Positions 1 to 5,391 of a stretch of DNA of 6,755 nucleotides are shown piece by piece. Origin of the DNA: JABDBK01 sp964453575 (GTDB lineage: Bacteria > Pseudomonadota > Gammaproteobacteria > DSM-16500); assembly GCA_964453575.1 (NCBI GenBank), contig CAYVRW010000111.1, positions 1 to 6,755 on the forward strand. The letters are read 5' to 3'. The notes beneath the pieces are model-generated. The model was not told the origin of the DNA. It made no database searches and saw only the letters and a program-made list of their open reading frames with translations. The translations under genes and the position numbers were made by a program. Position 1 is the first letter of the stretch. Each line of letters begins with the position of its first letter.

Positions 1-14
1 ATCCATGTATTTTG

Positions 15-31
15 GGTGACATCCTGTCACC
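15..31. repeat. Inverted repeat GGTGACA-TCC-TGTCACC
   Basis: Two perfect 7-bp arms (15-21 and 25-31) are separated by 3 bp. The short spacer and lack of a following T-run argue against a terminator. The shape is that of a dimeric regulator's binding site. No known operator was recognised. It could belong to a gene beyond the left edge or, if the molecule is circular, to the rep upstream region. Confidence 0.5.
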
Positions 32-196
32 AAGTCGCTTAAAACAACTATGGTCCTACTTTTTTGAACTGCTATAACGCCAAAATTTATTTGCATTGCA
101 TAATTTTTTATAGTACGCTTTCCTTTTTCTTAAGCGTGCGCCGATTTGATAACAGATTGCAGGCGCTTTATAAATTTAGCTAAAGAGTTTATTTAT

Positions 197-241
197 ATGT
201 ATACATTTGACAACCCATCCAATCATTTCAATTTTTATTAT
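197..241 (+). promoter_or_regulatory. Possible metE promoter with abutting palindrome
   Basis: A perfect -35 hexamer TTGACA lies at 207-212, directly after the perfect 10-bp palindrome ATGTATACAT (197-206). The best -10 match, TATTAT at 236-241, is 23 bp away, longer than the usual 16-18 bp. At the normal spacing only a poor AATTTT is present. The -35 and palindrome are seen directly. Promoter function is inference and weak because of the spacing. A transcript starting here would run through the hairpin at 265-324 before reaching metE. Confidence 0.3.
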
Positions 242-264
242 TTCTTTTTTATTTCTGTGATGCG

Positions 265-324
265 AAGCCTGTTTTAATGTGAGCTTGAATCAATAATTGC
301 ATGCTCATTTAAAACAGGCTTTTT
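265..324 (+). terminator. Terminator-like hairpin in the metE leader
   Basis: A 13-bp perfect stem (265-277 with 309-321) is continued, after a small 3x2 internal loop, by 4 bp (GAGC 281-284 with GCTC 303-306), with an 18-nt loop. A T-run (320-324) follows the 3' arm, as in an intrinsic terminator. It ends about 46 bp before the metE start codon. It either ends a transcript from further left or acts as an attenuator in the metE leader. No antiterminator alternative was identified. The structure is seen directly and its role is inferred. Confidence 0.55.
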
Positions 325-370
325 CATTTCGCTGATAAATTAAAGTTAACACATTAAATGGAGATTATAT

Positions 371-2695
371 ATGACTAAAGCACATGTTCTAGGTTTTCCA
401 CGTATAGGGGCTTTCCGTGATACTAAAAAAGCAGTTGAAGCCTATTGGCGTGGAGAAATATCACAAGAGGAATTAGGACGTAGGGGCGAGCAAATTCGTA
501 GTGATAACTGGAAATTACAAGCAGAAGCAGGATTAGATTTTGTGAGTGTGGGTGATTTTTCTTGGTATGATCATGTATTAGATACTTCAGCCATGCTCGG
601 CGTGGTGCCAGAACGTTTCGGAAAAGTGAATGACCAAGTGGATATCGACACTTATTTTTGCATGGCACGCGGTATGGCGCCAAACACACAAGAAGCAACA
701 GCCTGCGAAATGACAAAATGGTTTAATACCAACTATCATTACATTGTGCCTGAATTTACTAAAAATCAATCCTTTCAGTTAGCATCAGATAAATTATTTC
801 AGGAAATTAATCAAGCCCAACAACTGGGTTATCAAGTAAAACCAGTGATTTTAGGCCCCTTAAGTTATTTATGGTTAGGAAAAACCAAAGGCATTGAATT
901 TGATAAACTCACTTTATTAAATACAATTCTTCCTGTTTATCAAGAAATTCTTACACGCCTATCGCAACAACATATCGATTGGGTACAAATTGATGAGCCC
1001 ATATTAATATTAGATTTACCCTCCGAATGGCAAAAAGCGTTTATACAAGCTTATCAACACTTATCTTTTTCTTCAATTAAATGTATGTTAACGACTTATT
1101 TCGGTGAATTGCATGACAACCTTGATATCGTCAATCAGTTACCCGTACAAGGTTTACATATTGACTTATGTTCATCGCCAGAGCAACTAAACCAAGTCCT
1201 TGCAACTTCTCCAAGTGATAGAGTCCTATCATTAGGTATGATTAATGGACGCAACATTTGGCGAGCGAATTTAAAACAAGCGCTTGATGTTTTACAGCCT
1301 GTCAAAACCAAATTACAAGACAGATTATGGATAAGTTCTAGCTGCTCTTTATTGCATGTACCCGTTGATTTAGATAATGAAACTGACATGGATGCAGAAT
1401 TAAAATCTTGGCTCGCATTTGCTAAACAAAAACTGGCTGAAATTACCGTACTCTCTCATGTTCTTGACGATGGCGAACAACGTTATATTACAGAATTGGA
1501 AGAAAATACGAAAATAGTACAATCGCGTCGACAATCTTCTCGCATTCATCATAGCAAAGTAAAAGAACGTGTCGGCAAATTGACGCCTGATTTTGCAGAA
1601 CGTCAAAGTCATTACCAAAAACGCGCAGAAATACAACGCAAGCATTTAGCATTGCCTTTGTTTCCTACGACTTCCATTGGTTCTTTTCCGCAAACTCAAG
1701 ATATTCGCAAAGCCCGCCAAGATTATAAATTAGGCAACATTGATCATGCGCATTATGTCGCAAAAATGAAAGAAGAAATTGCGCATGTCATTCAAGTCCA
1801 AGAAGAATTAGACATCGATGTATTAGTCCATGGTGAAGCTGAAAGAAATGATATGGTGGAATATTTTGGCGAATTATTAAATGGTTTTGCGTTTACTAAA
1901 AATGGTTGGGTACAAAGTTATGGTTCACGTTGTGTTAAACCTCCTATCATTTATGCAGATGTATCACGTCCTGCACCTATGACAGTGGAATGGTCTAAGT
2001 ACGCGCAATCATTAACAGAACGTCGTATGAAAGGTATGTTAACAGGGCCTGTGACTATTCTTGCTTGGTCGTTTGTACGCGATGACCAATCTCATTCTAC
2101 AACAGCCTTGCAAATTGCTTTGGCATTACGCGATGAAGTGTGTGATTTGGAAAAAGCTGGCATTTCTGTGATTCAAATTGATGAACCCGCTTTTCGCGAG
2201 TCTTTACCATTACGTAAGGTCGATTGGAAAGCTTATTTAGATTGGGCAGTATACTGCTTTCGCATTACGGCAAGCGGCGTGAAGGATGAAACGCAAATTC
2301 ATACCCATATGTGTTATTCAGAATTCAATGATGTGATTAACTCAATTGCTAACTTAGATGCCGATGTTATTACCATAGAAAGTTCACGATCAGAAATGGA
2401 ATTATTAAAAGCATTTGAAACGTTTGCCTATCCTAATGAAATAGGCCCTGGTGTATTTGATATTCATTCTCCGCGTATTCCTAATGCCGCTGAAATGCTG
2501 CAGCAATTGGAAAAGGCAGCGCAATATATACCTGTAAAACGACTTTGGGTTAACCCTGACTGTGGTTTAAAGACCAGGCAATGGCATGAAGTCAAACAAG
2601 CATTGCATCATATGGTAACAGCCGCTAAAACATTGCGAAAAAAATATGATGTGCCATCAAACAATCAGCACCTTAAACATGAGGTATCCTATTAG
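371..2695 (+). CDS. metE: Cobalamin-independent methionine synthase MetE
   Basis: This enzyme (5-methyltetrahydropteroyltriglutamate-homocysteine methyltransferase) makes the last step of methionine synthesis in the cytoplasm without vitamin B12. The 774 residues compare with 753 in E. coli. The N-terminal half begins with the typical LGFPRIG segment (residues 7-13) and the catalytic half begins near the IGSFP motif (436-440). The zinc ligands are present as His646, Cys648, Glu670 and Cys731. The homocysteine-binding Glu489 (in HGEAERND), Asp604 (in QIDEPAF) and the catalytic-acid His699 (in DIHSPRIP) are also there. All sit five residues beyond their E. coli equivalents, so the catalytic domain has no indel. 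About 16 extra residues extend the C-terminus. The start is supported by GGAG at 360-363, seven bases before the ATG. The frame is intact, so the enzyme is probably active. No metF, metR, metJ or metH accompanies it. Its presence near a plasmid-type replication gene is unusual. Confidence 0.97.
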   Translation: MTKAHVLGFPRIGAFRDTKKAVEAYWRGEISQEELGRRGEQIRSDNWKLQAEAGLDFVSVGDFSWYDHVLDTSAMLGVVPERFGKVNDQVDIDTYFCMARGMAPNTQEATACEMTKWFNTNYHYIVPEFTKNQSFQLASDKLFQEINQAQQLGYQVKPVILGPLSYLWLGKTKGIEFDKLTLLNTILPVYQEILTRLSQQHIDWVQIDEPILILDLPSEWQKAFIQAYQHLSFSSIKCMLTTYFGELHDNLDIVNQLPVQGLHIDLCSSPEQLNQVLATSPSDRVLSLGMINGRNIWRANLKQALDVLQPVKTKLQDRLWISSSCSLLHVPVDLDNETDMDAELKSWLAFAKQKLAEITVLSHVLDDGEQRYITELEENTKIVQSRRQSSRIHHSKVKERVGKLTPDFAERQSHYQKRAEIQRKHLALPLFPTTSIGSFPQTQDIRKARQDYKLGNIDHAHYVAKMKEEIAHVIQVQEELDIDVLVHGEAERNDMVEYFGELLNGFAFTKNGWVQSYGSRCVKPPIIYADVSRPAPMTVEWSKYAQSLTERRMKGMLTGPVTILAWSFVRDDQSHSTTALQIALALRDEVCDLEKAGISVIQIDEPAFRESLPLRKVDWKAYLDWAVYCFRITASGVKDETQIHTHMCYSEFNDVINSIANLDADVITIESSRSEMELLKAFETFAYPNEIGPGVFDIHSPRIPNAAEMLQQLEKAAQYIPVKRLWVNPDCGLKTRQWHEVKQALHHMVTAAKTLRKKYDVPSNNQHLKHEVSY

Positions 2696-2733
2696 ATTAT
2701 TTATTGCTTATAAACTGCAATAAACGTCATTTA

Positions 2734-2775
2734 TTTATCATTAAATGATGGAACTAGCTGTCATTTAATGATAAA
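2734..2775. repeat. AT-rich perfect hairpin after metE
   Basis: Two 15-bp arms (2734-2748 and 2761-2775) are perfect reverse complements around a 12-nt loop. Each arm contains a near-palindromic ATCATTTAATGAT-type core, so the arms also resemble each other directly. It begins 38 bp after the metE stop. Only three of fifteen pairs are G-C and no T-run follows, so it is a poor intrinsic terminator. It may stabilise the metE mRNA 3' end or be a protein-binding site. A weaker 7-bp inverted repeat (2775-2781 with 2800-2806) follows directly. Confidence 0.55.
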
Positions 2776-2791
2776 CTATTAGCATTAAGCG

Positions 2792-2820
2792 TTGCTGTTT
2801 AATAGTAAAATGCGTTTAAG
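2792..2820 (+). promoter_or_regulatory. Weak promoter candidate for the small exported-protein gene
   Basis: TTGCTG (2792-2797) and TTTAAG (2815-2820) are separated by 17 bp, each matching the sigma-70 hexamers at four positions. In DNA this AT-rich such matches arise often by chance. The gap after metE and the strong ribosome-binding site downstream make a separate promoter reasonable, but this exact site is a guess. Confidence 0.2.
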
Positions 2821-2861
2821 GGAATTTTAAATTATTTATTATTTAATAAGGAGATTGATCT

Positions 2862-3179
2862 ATGTTACACCGTTATTTATCAGCATTTTTCATTGCTCTA
2901 TTATCTTTATTTGTTTCTCTTGGACTACAAGCACAAACCACAACGGTAGTAGAGAAACGCGTGATAGTAACACCTGTACCTAAAGCCATTTGCACCACTG
3001 TAGAAGGTCGTTGGCAAGGTTCTACATGGATTGCTTCACATGAAGTTTGTAAATATGAAAACAGAAAGGAAGGTGCAGCATGGGTCAATAGCTATTGGTC
3101 ATGTACTGAAGCTACTGCAGATGGAACATGCAGCAACTGGACGTTAGTGCCGGGTTATTGGGTACAAACATTAGAATAA
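2862..3179 (+). CDS. Small exported Trp-rich protein with four cysteines
   Basis: I do not recognise a named family. The 105-residue product starts with a typical Sec signal peptide: MLHR, a hydrophobic core over residues 5-20, and likely cleavage after Ala24 (LQA|Q). No lipobox cysteine is present at that point, so it is predicted to be a soluble periplasmic or secreted protein of about 81 residues. The mature part has exactly four cysteines (44, 63, 81, 90), enough for two disulfides, and six tryptophans (51, 56, 74, 79, 93, 100). Related-looking W-V/I and Y-W segments recur (GRWQGSTWI, AWVNSYWSC, WTLVPGYWV), suggesting a small beta-rich repeat fold. The start is fixed by a perfect TAAGGAG (2847-2853), eight bases before ATG. 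A strong terminator follows, so it is probably a single-gene unit. Possible roles include envelope function or host contact; neither is shown by the sequence. Confidence 0.85.
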   Translation: MLHRYLSAFFIALLSLFVSLGLQAQTTTVVEKRVIVTPVPKAICTTVEGRWQGSTWIASHEVCKYENRKEGAAWVNSYWSCTEATADGTCSNWTLVPGYWVQTLE

Positions 3180-3202
3180 GTTTGCCTAGATAAAAAAGAA
3201 AT

Positions 3203-3231
3203 AGCTCAGTCTTTATAACTGAGCTTTTTTT
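3203..3231 (+). terminator. Intrinsic terminator after the small exported-protein gene
   Basis: A perfect 8-bp stem AGCTCAGT/ACTGAGCT (3203-3210 with 3218-3225), a 7-nt loop and a run of seven T (3225-3231) form a classic intrinsic terminator, starting 23 bp after the stop codon. An A-rich stretch precedes the stem, so it may work weakly in the other direction too. Confidence 0.9.
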
Positions 3232-3246
3232 GCCTAAAAAACATCA

Positions 3247-3276
3247 TTGATCATCTTATATAAAATCAGTTATATT
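3247..3276 (+). promoter_or_regulatory. Candidate promoter for the membrane protein gene
   Basis: TTGATC (3247-3252) and TATATT (3271-3276) lie 18 bp apart and match the sigma-70 consensus at four and five positions. The pair lies just after a terminator and before the next gene, where a promoter is expected. Transcription would start near 3283, leaving only about 13 nt before the ATG at 3296 but about 55 nt before the alternative ATG at 3338. Confidence 0.4.
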
Positions 3277-3295
3277 CAATTCGCTTCAAACAATC

Positions 3296-4642
3296 ATGAT
3301 GAAAAATAAAAACCTTATAAGGATAAATAGGTATTGTATGCAAAGAAATTATCTAACCCATTTAATAAGAAGTCAGGCAGAAACAAATCTCGCTAACTCA
3401 ACAGTAATGAGCCTTAATGAAAGAAAAGCTGCCATTATTGCAGCTGAGCTCAATCAATATTATCCAAATGAATCAGAACTATTAAAAGATTGGGATAATC
3501 ATTATGAATACAAAGATGAAAATGAAGTAACAGAAGTTAAAGCTATGCAATTGAAATTCTTTTTATTGAAAATAGAATATGAAGAATTACAAAAAGTTAT
3601 TCTGGCTGAAAAAAATGCCCAAAAACATAAAAATCGATCACGATTCTTAAATCGTGTTATAGGCATGATTGGCGATCTTAATTTGCTTTCTATGACAGGA
3701 GCATTTACCTCCAATGTGCTTGGTTTGATAAGCATCTTATATAATGCCATCACTACCGCAGTCGTTTTTGCAGGCTCATTAGTGGTACTTGCATTGTCAT
3801 TACCTCTCTCGCTTGCAACCACCATCTTAGGCGTCGGCATTGAATTTTTAAATACGCTTATCCATACCAAGACGCCGAATCGCGGTAAAATTTTAGCTGC
3901 AGATTTTGCTATCCTTGGATTTGCAGTCACAGCATTGATGATACCATTCCATATTGTCCCTGCTGTTATTATTGGATTTCCTGTCGTATTGCCCTTATTA
4001 TTTACTGGAATACTTGCAGCCTTTTATTATAAAGATCAAGAGCGATCAAATTATACTGTAGAAAAGATATTTATCAATAATCAAAATATCATAAACAATG
4101 AAGCATTACTTAATAAACACATGCAAACCTTAACCCGACGAAACACGAAAGACATTATAGAAGACCCCACCGTACAACATTTATCTTTACTCATAGCTGA
4201 GCAAAAAAAAGAGAACGCTTTATTAGAAATTCAACGTCAAACCTTATCAACAACCATTAAAACACATGCAGTATCTTGTGTAGCTATGGGTGTTTTACTG
4301 ACATCTGCCTTTCTATTTCCCCCGCTATCCTTAGCCGCCGCCATTGCAGGTGTCGTTGGTATGGGGCTATTTGTTGGCATGCAGGCCTATGGCAAACATT
4401 TAAGAAATGAAGAGCAACACTTATTAAAAATGAAAGAACAAGAACTAACTATAGGTGCCTTACAAATGGTTGAAATTGAAAAAGCCATGAAAAAAATACC
4501 CAAACCCTCCATGGAGGCAAAAAATAGCCCAAAACAAGCACCCGAGATGACTATGCTACATCCGCGCAGACTTTTTGAATGCAGTAATAGAGCCGTTTCG
4601 AGAATACTTTCCACTGTCAGTACCTTATCCCCTAGGTTTTAA
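3296..4642 (+). CDS. Unrecognised protein with about six membrane segments and charged helices
   Basis: No family was recognised. The 448-residue frame alternates charged helical stretches with hydrophobic ones. Residues about 40-118 are polar, with a heptad-like Glu/Lys/Leu-rich part at 80-112. Two hydrophobic segments lie near 133-190, two near 200-244 and two near 323-363. Charged helical stretches lie at about 285-322 and 366-400. The tail (401-448) is rich in Pro, Ser and basic residues and ends in SPRF. No signal peptide is seen. This layout is common among type IV-secreted effectors of intracellular gammaproteobacteria that insert in host membranes, but it fits other inner-membrane proteins too, so the role is open. 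The start is uncertain: ATG 3296 has no ribosome-binding site, whereas ATG 3338 (Met15) follows AGG at 3329-3331 and AAGGA at 3319-3323. The gene is flanked by a terminator upstream and a 98-bp gap before the HU gene. Confidence 0.75.
   Translation: MMKNKNLIRINRYCMQRNYLTHLIRSQAETNLANSTVMSLNERKAAIIAAELNQYYPNESELLKDWDNHYEYKDENEVTEVKAMQLKFFLLKIEYEELQKVILAEKNAQKHKNRSRFLNRVIGMIGDLNLLSMTGAFTSNVLGLISILYNAITTAVVFAGSLVVLALSLPLSLATTILGVGIEFLNTLIHTKTPNRGKILAADFAILGFAVTALMIPFHIVPAVIIGFPVVLPLLFTGILAAFYYKDQERSNYTVEKIFINNQNIINNEALLNKHMQTLTRRNTKDIIEDPTVQHLSLLIAEQKKENALLEIQRQTLSTTIKTHAVSCVAMGVLLTSAFLFPPLSLAAAIAGVVGMGLFVGMQAYGKHLRNEEQHLLKMKEQELTIGALQMVEIEKAMKKIPKPSMEAKNSPKQAPEMTMLHPRRLFECSNRAVSRILSTVSTLSPRF
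3313..3322. repeat. Palindrome CCTTATAAGG near the start of the membrane protein gene
   Basis: A perfect 10-bp palindrome lies between the two possible start codons (3296 and 3338). If translation begins at 3338, it is in the leader and could be an operator or mask the AAGGA element that overlaps its right half. Ten-base palindromes also occur by chance. Confidence 0.3.
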
Positions 4643-4679
4643 ATGAAAAAACATGAATAATGCTGAAGTTTCCCAATTT

Positions 4680-4708
4680 TTGTGCTAACATTTTTTTGTT
4701 TATTAATA
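4680..4708 (+). promoter_or_regulatory. Possible promoter for the HU-like gene
   Basis: TTGTGC (4680-4685) precedes an AT-rich element; TTAATA (4703-4708) is at 17-bp spacing and TATTAA (4701-4706) at 15 bp. A T7 run separates them. The match is modest. Support comes mainly from position, about 33 bp before the start codon in the 98-bp gap. Confidence 0.25.
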
Positions 4709-4740
4709 AACCATATGGAAATCACTTTGGAGAATAGGAC

Positions 4741-5133
4741 ATGGCAGCTAAAAGAAAAGCTAGTAATCGAAACAATACCCGCAAAACTCGTGCCTCATCA
4801 ATGCAATTAAAAGCTATACCCCATAAACAAACGAAAATGCAAATTTTAAGAGATATTGCAGACCACTCAGAGTTAACTGTTAAACAAGTGAGAAATGTGT
4901 TAGCAGCTGCAGGTCATATTGCAAAATGTCATATTATTAAAAAAGGATCGGGTGAGTTCTCGATACCTGAAATGGCTATTAAAGTAGTGCGCAAAACTAA
5001 ACCAGCTACCAAACAACGCCAAGGCAGAAATCCCATGACTGGCGAAACGATTACGATAGCTGCTAAGCCAAAACGTGATGTCATTAAAGTAAGACCGCTC
5101 AAGTCTCTGAAAGAAGTTATGTTCCAGGGATAA
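4741..5133 (+). CDS. HU-family DNA-binding protein with basic N-terminal tail
   Basis: This is a histone-like nucleoid protein expected to bind and bend DNA as a dimer. The 130 residues exceed the usual 90 or so of HU/IHF. Residues 1-31 form a Lys/Arg-rich, probably disordered tail. The HU fold follows, with dimerisation helices at about 32-66, strands at 69-86, the DNA-embracing arm at about 87-112 and a final helix near 118-127 (RPLKSLKEVM). The arm carries the family signature RxGRNPxTGE (93-102), with Pro98 matching the proline that HU proteins insert into the minor groove. The C-terminal LKxLKE ending also fits. GGAG (4729-4732), eight bases before the ATG, supports the start. The gene has its own terminator and converges on rep 241 bp away. 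A replicon-borne HU could shape or silence the DNA that carries it or assist replication; that role is inference. Family assignment is firm, while the exact subfamily is not. Confidence 0.9.
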   Translation: MAAKRKASNRNNTRKTRASSMQLKAIPHKQTKMQILRDIADHSELTVKQVRNVLAAAGHIAKCHIIKKGSGEFSIPEMAIKVVRKTKPATKQRQGRNPMTGETITIAAKPKRDVIKVRPLKSLKEVMFQG

Positions 5134-5140
5134 GATTTTC

Positions 5141-5184
5141 ATTTCTGGCTGAGTGAATAAACGCTTGGCCAGAAATAGCTTTTT
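5141..5184 (+). terminator. Intrinsic terminator after the HU-like gene
   Basis: A perfect 9-bp stem ATTTCTGGC/GCCAGAAAT (5141-5149 with 5168-5176) is extended, across a 2x2 internal loop, by AGTG/CGCT (one G-T pair) around an AATAAA-like loop. T5 (5180-5184) follows three bases after the stem. It starts seven bases after the stop codon, as expected for a dedicated terminator. Confidence 0.8.
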
Positions 5185-5374
5185 CAATTATCATATTCCC
5201 CATTAGTACGCGTATCAACCGTTTGATGGTACCAAAAAACGACATTACATCACCGAGCAAAACGAACAGACTTCACTAGCAATGTAAATACACACACCTT
5301 AATCATACAATAATCAATGATATTCATTTATGAATCGAAAGTTAATAGAAGCACGCAAATCTTAAATAGATTTT
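5185..5374. other. Non-coding gap between convergent HU-like and rep genes
   Basis: No gene is seen. The gap contains a small hairpin ATTCAT-TT-ATGAAT (5322-5335), a 6-bp stem AAATCT/AGATTT (5359-5364 with 5370-5375 approximately) followed by T on the + strand, and the first copy of a 10-bp direct repeat at 5350-5359. I found no good intrinsic terminator for rep on the minus strand and no obvious iteron series. Confidence 0.5.
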
Positions 5375-5391
5375 TTAACCCAGCACGCAAA
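5350..5391. repeat. Direct repeat AGCACGCAAA, two copies
   Basis: The 10-mer occurs at 5350-5359 and 5382-5391, offset by 32 bp (about three helical turns). The second copy lies inside the last codons of rep. Rep_3 plasmids often have direct-repeat initiator sites (iterons) near rep, but two short copies are too few to call an origin. Confidence 0.4.

Larger units (their letters stand above)
1..370. other. Non-coding AT-rich region upstream of metE
   Basis: No convincing gene is seen here. One frame (3-77, +) is open from the left edge for 24 codons, but this is short enough to be chance. The region holds an inverted repeat at 15-31, long A/T-rich stretches, a TTGACA element beside a 10-bp palindrome (197-212), a five-codon ATG-to-stop frame at 260-277 with no ribosome-binding site, and a terminator-like hairpin at 265-324. 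I looked for a cobalamin riboswitch box, a MetJ box (AGACGTCT) and a MetR site (TGAA-N5-TTCA) and found none. Confidence 0.6.

Noticed and set aside
3..77. Open frame running in from the left edge (24 codons, +), possibly the end of a CDS
   Set aside because: It is short, has no start in the window and no family signal, and in AT-rich DNA such a length can be chance. If the molecule were circular, a stop codon would lie two codons upstream of the frame.
260..277. Five-codon leader peptide frame (MRSLF) before metE
   Set aside because: No ribosome-binding site and no Met codons beyond the start, and it overlaps the hairpin arm. Most likely chance.
1..370. Cobalamin or SAM riboswitch controlling metE
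   Set aside because: No B12 box or recognisable SAM-riboswitch core was found by eye; the only strong structure is a simple hairpin.
3181..3236. Direct repeat TTTGCCTA (3181-3188 and 3229-3236) flanking the terminator, like a target-site duplication
   Set aside because: The enclosed segment is only a terminator hairpin, with no mobile element signature. An 8-bp coincidence is more likely.
3502..3930. 142-codon open frame on the minus strand
   Set aside because: It lies wholly inside the membrane protein gene as a shadow frame, and its sequence shows no domain or ribosome-binding site.
4900..5187. 95-codon open frame on the minus strand
   Set aside because: It overlaps the clear HU-like gene and its terminator and has no recognisable features.
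5359..5376. Hairpin AAATCT-TAAAT-AGATTT as a terminator
   Set aside because: The stem is short and AT-rich, and its T-run is on the + strand, so it would not end rep transcripts. The HU-like gene already has a better terminator upstream.
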